Assembly (NCBI RefSeq): GCF_020005165.1
Contig: NZ_JAHCLT010000002.1
Coordinates: forward strand, 372,001-436,000
DNA length: 64,000 bases
Direction of reading: 5' to 3'
From: Kangiella taiwanensis
GTDB taxonomy: Bacteria > Pseudomonadota > Gammaproteobacteria > Enterobacterales > Kangiellaceae
In this document: positions 17,801 through 28,161 of the stretch, piece by piece
How the letters are laid out: every line of letters begins with the position of its first letter
How positions within the stretch are numbered: position 1 is the first letter of the stretch
Made by a program: the position numbers and the translations under genes
The notes under the pieces: model-generated
The model's input: the letters and a program-made list of their open reading frames with translations, nothing else
Told to the model about the DNA's origin: nothing
Databases searched by the model: none

Positions 17801-18363
17801 GCGAGTCCAATTACTTGGTGGATATACTCGTTCTCATAAGGGCGGCCTGTTCGCTGTAACTCAAGATAAAATCGATTAGAGAAATGATGATTCCAGAACC
17901 CTAAGCAGTCCGCAGCTTTGTCCATTTTGCCAGCTAAAATGGCCTGCCCAACATCACCTTGCCTGCCACCGGAGAGAATAATCAGGCCGTCGTTAAGCTC
18001 GGCGAGCCATTCCTTTTTGACTAGGGGTAAACCGCGGTGTTGGTTTTTCAAATAAGCACGAGAAATGATGTACTTAAGATTGAGGTAGCCGCCTGTGGTC
18101 ATGCACAGAGCTGTCACCCGAAAATGATTATCTTCATCTTCTGGGTCTTGAACCAGTAGATCAGCGCCCGATATAGGCTTGATACCAGATTTGACGGCGG
18201 TGGAATAGAACTTAACCAAACCACACATGTTCATCTGATCAGTCATTGCGATAGCAGGAACTTTACGCTCAGAGCACTCGCCTAGCAGTCCCTTAACCCT
18301 CACTAGGCTATCAACCATGGAGTATTCTGTATGAACTTTCAGATGAACAAATCGAGGTGCCAT
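14878..18363 (-). CDS. dnaE: DNA polymerase III subunit alpha
   Basis: Replicative polymerase alpha subunit, full length at 1161 aa (E. coli 1160). The N-terminal PHP domain starts with [15 protein letters not shown]. The palm carries PDFDVDFC near residue 400 with two of the catalytic aspartates. The (HhH)2 region and the OB fold ([20 protein letters not shown]) are in the C-terminal third, followed by the tau-binding tail. It lies downstream of rnhB with a 109-bp gap, the conserved lpxB-rnhB-dnaE order, but accA is displaced 5.7 kb further on. Confidence 0.98.
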   Translation of the reverse strand: MAPRFVHLKVHTEYSMVDSLVRVKGLLGECSERKVPAIAMTDQMNMCGLVKFYSTAVKSGIKPISGADLLVQDPEDEDNHFRVTALCMTTGGYLNLKYIISRAYLKNQHRGLPLVKKEWLAELNDGLIILSGGRQGDVGQAILAGKMDKAADCLGFWNHHFSNRFYLELQRTGRPYENEYIHQVIGLAQGSNTPVVATNDVRFLTKDDFDAHEARVCINQGRVLADPRRPRDYSEQQYLRSEEEMIELFDDIPEAIENTVEIAKRCNMDLRLGEYFLPEFPIPEGMTIEQYFEQVSKEGLEERLDHLYDRNAENFAEIRKPYDERLQIELDVINSMGFPGYFLIVGDFIQWSKDNGVPVGPGRGSGAGSLVAYAMKITDLDPLEFDLLFERFLNPERVSMPDFDVDFCMEGRDRVIDYVAERYGRNSVSQIITFGTMAAKAVIRDVGRVLSHPYGFVDKIAKLIPFEVGMTLEKAYEQEPELPRLYEEDEDFREVWDLARKLEGVTRNAGKHAGGVVIAPGDLEEFAPLYCDETGANVVTQFDKDDVESAGLVKFDFLGLRTLTIIDWALETTNSILKKRGEEPVDITKIDTEDPEVFKLLQVANTTAVFQLESRGMKDLIKRLKPNRFEDIIALVALFRPGPLQSGMVDDFIRRKHGLDKVSYPHPDYQHEWLKDILDPTYGIILYQEQVMQIAQVLAGYSLGGADILRRAMGKKKAEEMEKQRSIFKEGAEKNGVDGDLAMKIFDLVEKFAGYGFNKSHSAAYALVAYQTAWLKTHHPASFMAAVMSSDMDNTDKVVTYVEDAEMQGITITPPDVNKGQYRFSVDDDGRIVYGIGAIKGVGEGAIESIVTEREANGPYEDLFDFCSRVDLKKANRRVLESLIRAGALDQLGPNRATLMASLDEAIKAAEQFNKSQEVGQDDLFGSVVATTASEQHQYVRVKPWTDEQVLQGEKDTLGLYLTGHPIDRYVPEIQQMSVTRLRDLQPTGRGRTARVSGLIIGMRVMTTKRGDKMGILTIDDKSGRCDVTVYAETFERYRDVLTKDSVVVIDGEARHDDYSGGTSVSANSVLSFEQAREQYCKKIVITVSDTIIGPDTMTELHEKLNQHKDGSCPVVVNLQYQQAKLSADYKLAPEWAVQPADALVFALKHIPGCVEARVEY

Positions 18364-18472
18364 GTTACAAACGCCGTTTTATTGTGGTTTCGTTATTATT
18401 GAGTTTCTCCCATTATAGGGAGGACACTGCTGCATTGCAGTATTTTATTCTGCGCTAAGTCTCAAACTGTTA

Positions 18473-19063
18473 TTACAAGTTTAATTGCTGTTGCACAGGC
18501 GCATAAGACTTGCGATGAATATCCGTAATACCTAATTTGATAATCGCTTCTCGATGCTGCTTAGTTGGGTAGCCCTTGTGCTTGGCAAATCCATACCCAG
18601 GGTACTTCTGTTCCATTTCAACCATTTCTGTATCACGGGCGACTTTAGCTAAGATAGATGCAGCGCTAATCGCAGGCTCTTTGCTATCTCCCTTGATGAT
18701 AGCTTCCATGGCACAATCAAGCTTTGGGCAATGATTTCCGTCGATTAACGCTAACTCAGGTTGGTGAGATAAACTTTCAACACTGCGCTTCATCGCTAGC
18801 AAGCTCGCCTGCAAGATATTAATTGTATCAATCTCCTCAACCTCTGCACGACAGATTGACCAGGCCAATGCTTTTGCTTTAATTTCTTCGGCTAGCGCCT
18901 CTCGACGTTTCTCAGTTAACTTCTTTGAATCCGCCAAACCCTCAATAGGCTTTTCAGGATCAAGGATAACTGCTGCTGCAACAACAGGGCCGGCTAACGG
19001 GCCGCGGCCCACTTCATCGACACCCGCAACTAATAAAGGACGCTGTTTAAGGGTATCAACCAT
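18473..19063 (-). CDS. rnhB: ribonuclease HII
   Basis: Cleaves RNA in RNA-DNA hybrids and initiates removal of single ribonucleotides from DNA. The DEDD acidic residues are visible: D16 and E17 in GVDEVGRG, and D108 in LIDGN, with the later Asp in [10 protein letters not shown]. Length 196 aa is normal. Its start overlaps the end of lpxB by 8 nt, so the two are translationally coupled, and dnaE follows. Confidence 0.97.
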   Translation of the reverse strand: MVDTLKQRPLLVAGVDEVGRGPLAGPVVAAAVILDPEKPIEGLADSKKLTEKRREALAEEIKAKALAWSICRAEVEEIDTINILQASLLAMKRSVESLSHQPELALIDGNHCPKLDCAMEAIIKGDSKEPAISAASILAKVARDTEMVEMEQKYPGYGFAKHKGYPTKQHREAIIKLGITDIHRKSYAPVQQQLNL

Positions 19064-20273
19064 GGTTTAGTACCTCTTGTTGACGCACACCATTCTCACG
19101 CCACCAGTGCTCTATCGAATTTGCGGCATAAACGTTAGCGTCCTTCTTTAACATCTGATGCATCTCGACAAACTCATCATGGACACTCTGCCAACGTTGT
19201 CCTTGATTATTTTCATCATCGCCAATCCAAGCTCGGACTTCTGCAAACAAGTTATCTGGCGTGCAATCATCTTGAATCAGCTCAGGCAGAAGCGGTTTCT
19301 TTGATAACAAATTGGGAATAGCGAAAGTATCTATGGTTAGTAGTTTTTTAAAGATACGATAGCTCATAGCACCGACTTTATAAGCGACAACCGTAGGGCG
19401 TTTAACCAACATCGCTTCTAAAGTCGCTGTCCCCGAAGCCATAACGATATAATCTGATGCAGCCATTACCTTTCGTGACTGCCCATCAATTAGGGTAATC
19501 TCAGGTACTAACTGATGCTTGGCTTTTGCCTCTTCCAATTGCTGGGTAAACTGAGCTCGACGTTTTGAATTGGCCATAGGCGCAACAAAACGAATGTCAG
19601 GGTAAAACTGACGTAATAGCACTGCCATATCGATGAAGTCTGCACCTAGCAGCTTCATTTCAGAGCCCCGACTTCCCGGCATTAAGCAAACCAACTGCTT
19701 ATTATGCTCTAAGCCAAAGACATCACGAGCTTCGTTTTTATTTGACTCAACAGGGACTTCATCTGCCAGTGGGTGGCCAACGCAAAAGTTGTCAATCGCA
19801 TGATGCTGATAGATATCCTGCTCAAATGGAAACAGGCATAACATCAAATCGACAGCTTGTTTGATTTTATGGATACGTTTTGGGCGCCATGCCCAAACTG
19901 AAGGGCTAACATAATGAACCGTTTTAATGCCCTTGTCTTTAAGCTTTTTTTCCAAACCAATATTAAATTCCGGCGCATCAATGCCGATAAAAAGATCGGG
20001 CTGAGTATCTATCCAGTATCGCGCTAAATCAGCACGCATTTTTAATAGCTCTGGAAGTTTCTTTAAGATTGGCAATATCCCCATGACCGATAAAGACTCC
20101 ATGGGGTACAAGCTAGCACAACCTTCTTTTTGCATTAATGGGCCAGCAATGCCCTCGAAGACTGCATTGGGATATTTTTTTCTTAATTCAGAAATTAATC
20201 CAGCTCCTAAAATATCGCCGGAGGCTTCCCCGGCGACAATAGCAATTCGTTGGATTGATTTTACAGGTAGCAT
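19056..20273 (-). CDS. lpxB: lipid-A-disaccharide synthase
   Basis: GT19 glycosyltransferase that joins UDP-2,3-diacylglucosamine and lipid X to form the tetraacyl disaccharide of lipid A at the inner face of the inner membrane. [17 protein letters not shown] at the N-terminus and [10 protein letters not shown] in the middle are diagnostic. At 405 aa it is slightly longer than the E. coli enzyme, with an extra C-terminal tail. GAGG precedes the ATG. It follows lpxA by 9 bp and overlaps rnhB. Confidence 0.97.
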   Translation of the reverse strand: MLPVKSIQRIAIVAGEASGDILGAGLISELRKKYPNAVFEGIAGPLMQKEGCASLYPMESLSVMGILPILKKLPELLKMRADLARYWIDTQPDLFIGIDAPEFNIGLEKKLKDKGIKTVHYVSPSVWAWRPKRIHKIKQAVDLMLCLFPFEQDIYQHHAIDNFCVGHPLADEVPVESNKNEARDVFGLEHNKQLVCLMPGSRGSEMKLLGADFIDMAVLLRQFYPDIRFVAPMANSKRRAQFTQQLEEAKAKHQLVPEITLIDGQSRKVMAASDYIVMASGTATLEAMLVKRPTVVAYKVGAMSYRIFKKLLTIDTFAIPNLLSKKPLLPELIQDDCTPDNLFAEVRAWIGDDENNQGQRWQSVHDEFVEMHQMLKKDANVYAANSIEHWWRENGVRQQEVLNHG

Positions 20274-20282
20274 AGAGTACCT

Positions 20283-21041
20283 CTATCTCAAAATGCCACG
20301 CTCTACAGACTCTAAGAACTCGATAAGATAATCAACGCTTTCATCTTCTAGCTGTGACATTTCCGCGATAGCTTCATCAATTTTGAGTGATTTGCGGTAT
20401 AGGAGTCGGTAAGCTTTCTTTAGTGCACTGATGGTTTCTGGAGTAAAGCCTCGGCGTTTCAGACCTTCGGCATTTAAACCATATGGGGCATTTTCTGCCA
20501 CCAGCACAAATGGTGGGATATCTTTGCTGATCGCACAGTCCATACCAACAAAAGCATGCGCACCAATTTTACAGAACTGGTGGATTTTAGCGAAACCAGA
20601 AAGAATCACGAAATCACCGACTTTAACGTGTCCTGCTAAAGTCGCATTATTCGACATGATGATATTGTCGCCAAGCGAGCAATCGTGAGCGATATGGGTA
20701 TAGGCCATAAACCAGCCATTATCACCTATGCGGGTCTCACCTCGGTCTTGTATTGTGCCACGATGAACTGTACAACATTCGCGAAATACATTGCCATCAC
20801 CAATAATCGTTTTGGTCGGCTCTCCTGAATACTTTTTATCTTGGTTTTCCTCGCCGATTGAAGAAAACTGATAAAAGCGATTGTTCTTGCCGATTTCTGT
20901 GTGCGAACCAATGACCACATGCGGTCCAACGACAGTGCCTTCACCGATAGAGGTGTTGGCACCAATGATTGAATAAGGGCCGATTTCAACGTTATCCGCA
21001 ATAGTTGCGGTTGGGTCAATAATAGCGGTTTGATGAATCAC
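20283..21041 (-). CDS. lpxA: acyl-ACP--UDP-GlcNAc O-acyltransferase
   Basis: First step of lipid A synthesis: 3-O-acylation of UDP-GlcNAc by hydroxyacyl-ACP. The N-terminal two thirds are left-handed beta-helix hexapeptide repeats (IIDPTATIADNVEIGPYSII and on). The catalytic His lies in the AYTHIAHDCSLG region, and the C-terminal helical domain ends the 252-aa protein. It sits in the conserved lpxD-fabZ-lpxA-lpxB order, 9 bp after fabZ. Confidence 0.97.
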   Translation of the reverse strand: MIHQTAIIDPTATIADNVEIGPYSIIGANTSIGEGTVVGPHVVIGSHTEIGKNNRFYQFSSIGEENQDKKYSGEPTKTIIGDGNVFRECCTVHRGTIQDRGETRIGDNGWFMAYTHIAHDCSLGDNIIMSNNATLAGHVKVGDFVILSGFAKIHQFCKIGAHAFVGMDCAISKDIPPFVLVAENAPYGLNAEGLKRRGFTPETISALKKAYRLLYRKSLKIDEAIAEMSQLEDESVDYLIEFLESVERGILR

Positions 21042-21050
21042 ACAAAATCC

Positions 21051-21524
21051 TTACACGATATCTTTACGAGCACACATTAATTCTGCTGAGCATACAACCT
21101 TTCCGTCAACACTCGCTTTGGCGCTAAATTTCCACATATCCCGTTTACGCTTAATAACTTCAACTTCCATCAACAGTTGATCACCTGGCTCAACAGGCTT
21201 TTTGAAGCGGGCGTTATCAATACCCACGAAATAATATAGCGAGTCTTCACTTGGCAAATCTTCAGTCGTCTTAAACGCCAAAATTCCTGTCGCTTGTGCT
21301 AAAGCTTCCAGCATCAACACTCCAGGAAACACTGGGCGATGTGGGAAGTGTCCAGGGAAAAATGGTTCATTCACCGTTACGTTTTTGATCGCCGTTAATT
21401 TTTCACCCGGCGTGTAGTCCAAAACACGATCAATCAGCAAGAAAGGGTAGCGATGCGGCAAGTGCTTCATCACATCGTAAATGTCCATGCTATTCATTTC
21501 GTTTGGCTGTTTGTCATTACTCAT
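21051..21524 (-). CDS. fabZ: 3-hydroxyacyl-ACP dehydratase
   Basis: Dehydrates hydroxyacyl-ACP in fatty-acid elongation and competes with LpxA and LpxD for hydroxyacyl-ACP. The hot-dog fold has the catalytic block [20 protein letters not shown] with its His and the later Glu. The start is taken at the ATG at 21524, which overlaps the lpxD stop by 8 nt (coupling); a TTG two codons upstream is the alternative. About 157 aa. Confidence 0.97.
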   Translation of the reverse strand: MSNDKQPNEMNSMDIYDVMKHLPHRYPFLLIDRVLDYTPGEKLTAIKNVTVNEPFFPGHFPHRPVFPGVLMLEALAQATGILAFKTTEDLPSEDSLYYFVGIDNARFKKPVEPGDQLLMEVEVIKRKRDMWKFSAKASVDGKVVCSAELMCARKDIV

Positions 21525-22563
21525 CTTCAATATCTCTGTTATTTTTTAACTGAAGCAACTCTTTTTCAAGTTGTTTCATTTTACGCCACATCGAGTCCAA
21601 CTGTCGGAATCTAATCGCGCTTTTTTGCCATTCTTTATTATCTTGGTGAGTGGTACCTGATGAGTACGCACCCGGCTTAGTAATTGATTTATTTACGAAA
21701 GTTGTCGCTGTAATATGCGCTTTGTCACAAATAGTCAAGTGTCCCAAAATACTCACTCGACCTGCAATTGTACAATATTTACCAATTACTGCACTACCCG
21801 CAATCGCAGTGCAACCTGCAATTGCCGTGTAGTCACCAATTTTCACATTATGGGCTACATGGATATGATTATCCAGTTTGACGCCCTGCCCTATCTCTGT
21901 ATTATCCAAGGCGCCTCGGTCAATCGCAGTATGTGACCCGATTTCAACATCATCACCAATCGACACACCGCCAACTTGTGGGATTTTGACCCATTCTCCG
22001 CGGTCGTTGGCATAGCCAAAACCATCGGAGCCGATCACGGCATTTGCATGGATAATACAGCGCTGACCTAATGTCACGTCATGATAAAGCACGGTATTTG
22101 GGTAAATTCGAGTGTACGCTCCAACTTTACAGTTTTGCCCGATGTATGCGCCTGACTCAATAACCGAATACTCTTCAATTTTAACGCCCGCTTCTAGTAC
22201 GACATTGGGCCCGATGTAGACATTGTCAGCAATTTGAGCACTATCATCAATCTGTGCAGTTGGGTGAATCAAAGCCGCCGGACATGGAGTCGTATCAAAT
22301 ATCTGTGCTGCTTTGGCAAATCCGAGATAAGGGTTTGCCATCACCAACAAATTGCCTTCTGCTTTTTCAGCCAACTCTGGCGTCACAATTAAAGCCCCCG
22401 CTTTGCACTCATGCATTCTCGCGGCATACTTTGGATCGTTTATAAAGCTCAGGTGATTTTTTTCAGCCTTATCTAACGGCAAAACCGCAGTAATGGTTAA
22501 CTGCGGTTCCCCTTTAAGCTCAGCGTCTAATAACTCAGCTAGCTCTTGAAGCGTTTTTTTCAA
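21517..22563 (-). CDS. lpxD: UDP-3-O-acylglucosamine N-acyltransferase
   Basis: Adds the N-linked hydroxyacyl chain in lipid A synthesis. The N-terminal uridine-binding domain (about 1-100) is followed by a long hexapeptide-repeat beta-helix containing [16 protein letters not shown] with the catalytic His, and a C-terminal helix of charged residues ([17 protein letters not shown]). 348 aa, normal. It lies 17 bp after the skp gene. Confidence 0.97.
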   Translation of the reverse strand: MKKTLQELAELLDAELKGEPQLTITAVLPLDKAEKNHLSFINDPKYAARMHECKAGALIVTPELAEKAEGNLLVMANPYLGFAKAAQIFDTTPCPAALIHPTAQIDDSAQIADNVYIGPNVVLEAGVKIEEYSVIESGAYIGQNCKVGAYTRIYPNTVLYHDVTLGQRCIIHANAVIGSDGFGYANDRGEWVKIPQVGGVSIGDDVEIGSHTAIDRGALDNTEIGQGVKLDNHIHVAHNVKIGDYTAIAGCTAIAGSAVIGKYCTIAGRVSILGHLTICDKAHITATTFVNKSITKPGAYSSGTTHQDNKEWQKSAIRFRQLDSMWRKMKQLEKELLQLKNNRDIEDE

Positions 22564-22580
22564 AACAACTCCTTAAATAA

Positions 22581-23081
22581 CTATTTAGACATTTCTTGAA
22601 TAACTTGCTCAGAAACGTCAGTCACTTTTGGTCCCATGTATGGAACTACTCTACGGTCCAATAACATATCGTAGCCACCGCTTTTTGCAACAGCTTCTAC
22701 CGCTTGCTGTAGCTTCTGACCAACTTTTTTCATTTCTTCTTGTGAGCGACGCTGGAAGTCTTCTTTGTAAGCTTCTTCTTTCAACTTGAAGTCTGATGCA
22801 CGCTTTTTCAATTCACGCTCAGTTGAAGTGCGCTGACTTTCAGACATCGTTTTCATGTTGTTGACATACGCCGTACGATCTTCTTCAAGCTTTTTGAACT
22901 CTCTTTCAAGTTGGCTTTTACGACCTTCAAATTCTTTACTTAAAGTTTGTTTCACTGAGTCTCTTTCAGGACTCTTGGCCATAATGTAATTTGTGTCAAT
23001 TACAGCGACGTTCATCTCTGCGCTTGCTAGAGCAGGTAACATCATCAAACTGACTAAAATAGTAAATACTAACTTTTTCAA
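22581..23081 (-). CDS. skp: periplasmic chaperone Skp/OmpH
   Basis: Trimeric periplasmic chaperone that holds unfolded outer-membrane proteins on the way to BamA. Residues 1-21 are a signal peptide (ends ASA). The mature 145 residues are dominated by long charged helices (coiled-coil tentacles) between MNVAVIDTNYIMAKSPE and the C-terminal VVPYMGPKVTDVSEQVIQ body strand, as in OmpH. Between bamA and lpxD, the standard place. Confidence 0.95.
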   Translation of the reverse strand: MKKLVFTILVSLMMLPALASAEMNVAVIDTNYIMAKSPERDSVKQTLSKEFEGRKSQLEREFKKLEEDRTAYVNNMKTMSESQRTSTERELKKRASDFKLKEEAYKEDFQRRSQEEMKKVGQKLQQAVEAVAKSGGYDMLLDRRVVPYMGPKVTDVSEQVIQEMSK

Positions 23082-23098
23082 AATATATCTCCAGTTAA

Positions 23099-25573
23099 TT
23101 AAAATGTCTTACCAATATTGAAGGTAAATGTTTCAGTATCGTCATAAGGCTCATTTCTGAGAGGACGAGACAAACTAAATTGTAAGGGAGCAAATGGTGA
23201 GTACCATTGCAACGAAATACCATAAGAAGCTCGATAATTGCTCGGGCTACCAAAATCTGGAACAGTTCTTAGCTCACTGGTTGGCTCAATTTGGAGTCCT
23301 TCAAACCTGCTTGCATCAAACTCAGTATCCCATACATTACCGACATCCACAAAGAAACTAGTTCTAACACTCGAGTTATCTTCAATGAAAGGTGTCGGGA
23401 AAATTAACTCAAACGATGTCAGTGCCTTCGCATTACCACCGATGGAATAACGGCTTACCGCAATAGAGTCAAACTCTTCTGGTAGGTAAACAGTTGTCGA
23501 GCCCGATCCTGGAATGGTGCCAGGTACGGAAACAGGAGTCCTAAAGCGTCGAATATCTCTAGGTCCCACGGTATTACCCTCAAAGCCTCTAAGTGAGCCA
23601 CTACCGCCCGCATAGAAGTTTGTAAAATAAGGAAGCGCTGGTGTATCACCTAAGCCGTCCCCGTAACCAAGATTACCACGCCAAGAGAAAATCCAGTCAT
23701 TAGCATTGTTCAGTGGGAAATAATAGCTGAAGTCATAGGTTGCCTTGTAGTACTCAAGATCACCTATCTCTGTACCCACTTCTAATCTCCAACTGTGATC
23801 AACACCTTTGCTTGGGAAAATGGCTCTATTTAGGTCGTTGTATCGGAAGCCAAAGTTCAAAGCAACAATATCAAAATCAATTTCTGACTCTGTTCTAGAG
23901 TCCGAGCCAAGAAGCCTAAAGAAATCAATAACACGCTGCGAACTGGTTACCGGTGAGGTCAGAGTATTCTTAGATACTCTCGCACCAGTACTAAAGCTCG
24001 AAAACTCTCCTGTTGGGAAATACAAGGTTGAACCCAGTGCCAAAGTGTCCAGACTTTGAGCAATCAAGTTCAACTTACCATAGTCTGTTTCACTATAGTT
24101 AAGAGTAGTATTTAAGCCTATGCCGCTTTGAGTGAAGTAGTTATCTGTATAACTGATATTGGCACTTTTTACCGCTTTATTGGTGCTGATGCCGATCGAA
24201 GCAGAGTTACCAGTGCCCATAAAGTTTTGGTGTGATAATTCACCATTTAAACTTAGACCGTAGAAGTCGTTATATCCCAAGCCACCGCTAATTTGTGCCG
24301 CATTACGCTCTTTAACTTCAAAGTTAACGTCTGCTCTATCCGTAGTACCTTCTTTTTTAGCCGTATCCACTTTAACTTCTTCGATAAAGGGTAGACGCTG
24401 TAATCGTAATTTCGAGCGCTCAACTTGTGCTGATGAAAGGGCTCCCCCTTCTTGCACACGAGTTTCTCTACGAAGAACATTTTCATCCGTGCTGACGTTA
24501 CCTTTGAAAGTAACTTTATCAACATAGTAACGCTCACCTGGGTCAACCATGACCGAAAGCTTCGCTTCAGCAGTTTCTTCATCAACCTCAGGAATCGTTC
24601 TTACTTCTGCGTAAGCATAACCGTACAAACCAAGAAGTTGCTTAATCTGTTCCTCGGCAAAAGTCATCGCTGCTGCAGAGTAAACATCGCCAGCTTTTAA
24701 GGGGATTAAGCTTCTAATAGTCTCTTCATTAACCGTGAAATCGCCTAAAATATCAATTTCTGAAATGTTATAGATTTCACCTTCCGTCATTCCGATGGTG
24801 ATATAAATATCTTCAGCATTTTCGGACAACGAAATATTTGTTGAGTCGACAGAAAACTTCAAATAGCCTCTGTCCTTGTAATACGACGTTAGAGTTTCTA
24901 AATCTTTTTCTAAAGCAGTACTGGAATATTTATCATCATCGGTAATAAAGTTGAAGAAACCACGAGTACTTAATTCAAACTGAGAAATTAATTCTTGATC
25001 AGAGTACACATTATTTCCGATCAGGTTGAACTCTTTAATCCGAGCAGAACCACCTTCTTTAATCGTAATTCTTAACTGTACTCGGTTTCTCGAAAGCTCA
25101 ACCAGCTTCTTTTCAACGTCAAGGTGGTAATGGCCATTCGAGAAGTACTGATTGGATATTTCTTGCTCAATTTTATCGAGCACAAAACTATCTAGAACTT
25201 CACCCTTAGCGATGCCAGCGCTTTTCATACCTTCTTGAAGCTGATCAGTTTTTAGAACTTTATTACCTTCAATAATGATGTCAGAAATAATTGGGCGCTC
25301 AACAACGATAACTTTTAGTGTGTTGCCATCTTTTTCAAGCTTCACAAAATCAAAGTTACCTGTACTGTACACAGAGCGGATTACTGCAGGCGCACGCGCA
25401 TCATCAATTGTCTCACCAACACGAATCGGTAAGTCAGTAAAGAAAGTACCGAGGGAAACACGCTGCAAACCTTCAACTTGAATATCCTTTACTTCAAAAG
25501 GCTCTATTGCCTGAGCTTTGGCAAACATCCCCGCTAAAACTAATGCAGTTACCGTTTTTCTTATCAATTGCAT
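23099..25573 (-). CDS. bamA: outer membrane protein assembly factor BamA
   Basis: Core of the BAM complex, which folds and inserts beta-barrel proteins in the outer membrane. A signal peptide (1-22, ends AQA) is followed by five POTRA domains (about 23-425) and a 16-strand barrel. The loop-6 motif is seen as SLRGFEGNTVGP, and the C-terminal strand ends in Phe (FTFNIGKTF), the outer-membrane barrel signature. 824 aa. Encoded between rseP and skp as in most gammaproteobacteria. Confidence 0.98.
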   Translation of the reverse strand: MQLIRKTVTALVLAGMFAKAQAIEPFEVKDIQVEGLQRVSLGTFFTDLPIRVGETIDDARAPAVIRSVYSTGNFDFVKLEKDGNTLKVIVVERPIISDIIIEGNKVLKTDQLQEGMKSAGIAKGEVLDSFVLDKIEQEISNQYFSNGHYHLDVEKKLVELSRNRVQLRITIKEGGSARIKEFNLIGNNVYSDQELISQFELSTRGFFNFITDDDKYSSTALEKDLETLTSYYKDRGYLKFSVDSTNISLSENAEDIYITIGMTEGEIYNISEIDILGDFTVNEETIRSLIPLKAGDVYSAAAMTFAEEQIKQLLGLYGYAYAEVRTIPEVDEETAEAKLSVMVDPGERYYVDKVTFKGNVSTDENVLRRETRVQEGGALSSAQVERSKLRLQRLPFIEEVKVDTAKKEGTTDRADVNFEVKERNAAQISGGLGYNDFYGLSLNGELSHQNFMGTGNSASIGISTNKAVKSANISYTDNYFTQSGIGLNTTLNYSETDYGKLNLIAQSLDTLALGSTLYFPTGEFSSFSTGARVSKNTLTSPVTSSQRVIDFFRLLGSDSRTESEIDFDIVALNFGFRYNDLNRAIFPSKGVDHSWRLEVGTEIGDLEYYKATYDFSYYFPLNNANDWIFSWRGNLGYGDGLGDTPALPYFTNFYAGGSGSLRGFEGNTVGPRDIRRFRTPVSVPGTIPGSGSTTVYLPEEFDSIAVSRYSIGGNAKALTSFELIFPTPFIEDNSSVRTSFFVDVGNVWDTEFDASRFEGLQIEPTSELRTVPDFGSPSNYRASYGISLQWYSPFAPLQFSLSRPLRNEPYDDTETFTFNIGKTF

Positions 25574-25585
25574 CTAATCTTGTCT

Positions 25586-26926
25586 CTATTGGTTTAATCG
25601 GTCTATATCAAAAAATAGCGCTACAGCCATTAACGTAAGCAATAATATGATGCCAACACGCATCCCAAGTTCCATAATTCTTTCAGAAACTGGTTTCCCT
25701 CGAACTAATTCGGCCAAATAGTACATTAAGTGACCGCCATCCAGCATCGGGATTGGCAATAGGTTAACAAAGCCTAAGTTGACGCTTATCATAGCGAGAT
25801 AAAGCAAGAATGCAACCATCCCTGCTTGCGCTGTCTGCCCCGCCCCTTGTGCGATTCCTACGGGCCCGCCAATGTTTTTGACTGAAAGCTTACCAGTGAC
25901 CAGCTTACCGAGGAAACTGGTGATCCTCTCAACCATTTGCCATGTTTCCTGGGAGCCTTTTCCAATTGCCTCGAAGAAACCATAATGAATGGTGTTAAAC
26001 CCCTGATATCCGGCACTGATACCGATAACACCTAGGCTATCGCTACCTTCACGAAGCTCGGGAGTCACGGTCAAGCTCATCGTTCGACCATCGCGCATGA
26101 CCGTCACGTTTAGGGGTTGATTCGCACTTTGCTCAATAATCTCGCCCATCGTGCTCCAGTAAGGAATATCTTGGTCATTTATCTTTACTATTCGGTCACC
26201 CGGCTGAATACCTGCTTCAGCGGCAGGCATTCCCTCAGCCACAAAGCCAACCTCTGCAGGCCCATCAAAAGCACCAAAATCAACGCCCAGTGCTTTAAAT
26301 AAATCTTTTTGCTCTTCTGGCTCTTGCCATTGGGTAATATCTAACGTGACGGTTTGTGGCTCTTGCCCTACAGGCTTTACCAAAACATCCAACCTAGTGT
26401 CATCACCGATATGCTCTAGGAATGCAAAGAGTGTATCCTGGGTGCTTTTAACAGGCTCTCCACCCACTTCCAGCACTTCACTTTTCACTGGGAAGTTAGC
26501 ACTTGCAGCAGGTGTATTCGGATATACCTCAGTCACAAATGGCTTGCTTACCGCAATCCCCAGCATATACACAAAGGCATAAATTAAAATTGCTAGAAGG
26601 AAATTCGCCATAGGCCCAGCGAGCACAATCAAAATACGCTTCCAGACTGGCTGTCGATTAAATGCATAGGGTAAGTCTTCTTCATCTACCGCACCCTCGC
26701 GTTCATCAACAAACTTCACATAGCCACCCAGAGGAATAGGCGCCACACAAAACTCAGTGCCATGCTTATTAAAGCGGCTCCAAATCGGTTTACCAAAACC
26801 CACTGAAAATCGCTGAGCTTTAACGCCAAGTTTTTTCGCTACCCAATAATGGCCCCACTCATGAAACGTGACTAAGACACCGAGCAATATCAATAGGCCA
26901 AAAATACTCCAAAGAGCTGTGATCAC
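25586..26926 (-). CDS. rseP: RIP metalloprotease RseP
   Basis: Inner-membrane site-2 protease that releases sigma-E by cutting RseA within the membrane and clears signal peptides. The zinc motif HEWGH is at 22-26 and the third ligand is in LPIPMLDGGHL near residue 395. Two PDZ domains lie in the periplasmic part, the second with GFVAEGMPAAEAGIQPGDRI. 446 aa. A GTG start with TAGGAG upstream. The rseC-mucD genes at the other end of the window suggest a full sigma-E system in this organism. Confidence 0.97.
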   Translation of the reverse strand: MITALWSIFGLLILLGVLVTFHEWGHYWVAKKLGVKAQRFSVGFGKPIWSRFNKHGTEFCVAPIPLGGYVKFVDEREGAVDEEDLPYAFNRQPVWKRILIVLAGPMANFLLAILIYAFVYMLGIAVSKPFVTEVYPNTPAASANFPVKSEVLEVGGEPVKSTQDTLFAFLEHIGDDTRLDVLVKPVGQEPQTVTLDITQWQEPEEQKDLFKALGVDFGAFDGPAEVGFVAEGMPAAEAGIQPGDRIVKINDQDIPYWSTMGEIIEQSANQPLNVTVMRDGRTMSLTVTPELREGSDSLGVIGISAGYQGFNTIHYGFFEAIGKGSQETWQMVERITSFLGKLVTGKLSVKNIGGPVGIAQGAGQTAQAGMVAFLLYLAMISVNLGFVNLLPIPMLDGGHLMYYLAELVRGKPVSERIMELGMRVGIILLLTLMAVALFFDIDRLNQ

Positions 26927-26938
26927 TAAAACGGTCTC

Positions 26939-28144
26939 CTACGAGGAATGATTTGTAAGTTGAGCAACAAAGTCTTGTGCTGAGCGTCTGGCCTCTTTAT
27001 CAGCAGACAGTACAGAGTCCAAAGTCAATGCTTCAGCATACTCTGTCGAGGTTAACGTATGCTGAATTACTTCAGCAATCTGCGTAAACCCTATCTTTTC
27101 GTCAAGAAATGACTGAACAGCAACTTCATTAGCTGCATTCAGCCTTGCCGGTGAATTACCACCCTGTTTCATTGCTTCGCTAGCCAGAGCGAGGCAAGGG
27201 TAACGTTCTTTACTAGGACGATCAAAGGTCAGTTTAGAAATTTCCATAAAATCCAGTGGTGCGACTCCAGCACTGATGCGCTCAGGAAAGGCTAACGCAT
27301 GAGCAATAGGCGTACGCATATCAGGATTGCCCATCTGCGCTAACACCGAACCATCGTTATAACGCACCATGGAATGAATAATACTTTGCGGATGCAGGAC
27401 AACTTCAATTTGTTCAGGTTTAACGTCAAACAACCAACAAGCTTCGATGAGCTCCAAGCCTTTATTCATCATCGTGGCTGAGTCGACCGAGATTTTGCGC
27501 CCCATATCCCAGTTGGGGTGTGCGCAAGCTTCGTCTGGTGTAATCGCCGCGAAATCTGCCAAGTCTTTCTTCAAAAAAGGGCCGCCAGAACCAGTTAGCA
27601 CAATATTGTGAATACCGCAGTTTTCTATACCTTGCTCGACAAAATGTTCCGGCAGACACTGAAAAATCGCATTATGTTCACTGTCAATCGGCAATAATGT
27701 CGCCCCGTGTTTATTCACAGCATCCATAAAAATCGCTCCAGACATCACCAGAGCTTCTTTATTGGCTAGCAAGACTCTTTTACCTGCTTGTGCAGCCGCC
27801 AATGTTGGCAGTAAACCAGCGGCACCAACAATTGCTGCCATCACAGTATCGACCTCATCATGACTTGCTACGAAGTCTAAGCTGTGGACACCGTGTAGAA
27901 CCTCAACCTGCAGCCCTTTATACTGAATAAAAGACTCCAGTTCTTGGGCCAACTCAGCATCCGGTAAAACCGCATATCGAGGTTGAAACTCAATACATTG
28001 GAGTTTTAACTGCTCAAGATTACGGTGGGCCGTTAGCGCAAATACTTGGTATTTATCCGGGTGGCGCTTAATCACATCTAGCGTATTAGTGCCAATCGAG
28101 CCGGTGGCACCAAGAATACAGATATTTTCTATTACATTACTCAT
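26939..28144 (-). CDS. dxr: 1-deoxy-D-xylulose-5-phosphate reductoisomerase
   Basis: Second step of the MEP isoprenoid pathway: converts DXP to MEP with NADPH. The Rossmann motif GATGSIGTNTLDVI is at the N-terminus; NKEALVMSG and SEHNAIFQCLP belong to the catalytic and metal-binding part, and NPDMRTPIAHALA is also conserved. 401 aa, normal. In the cdsA-dxr-rseP order. Also named ispC. Confidence 0.97.
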   Translation of the reverse strand: MSNVIENICILGATGSIGTNTLDVIKRHPDKYQVFALTAHRNLEQLKLQCIEFQPRYAVLPDAELAQELESFIQYKGLQVEVLHGVHSLDFVASHDEVDTVMAAIVGAAGLLPTLAAAQAGKRVLLANKEALVMSGAIFMDAVNKHGATLLPIDSEHNAIFQCLPEHFVEQGIENCGIHNIVLTGSGGPFLKKDLADFAAITPDEACAHPNWDMGRKISVDSATMMNKGLELIEACWLFDVKPEQIEVVLHPQSIIHSMVRYNDGSVLAQMGNPDMRTPIAHALAFPERISAGVAPLDFMEISKLTFDRPSKERYPCLALASEAMKQGGNSPARLNAANEVAVQSFLDEKIGFTQIAEVIQHTLTSTEYAEALTLDSVLSADKEARRSAQDFVAQLTNHSS

Positions 28145-28161
28145 TCAAGCAGCCTAAAGCG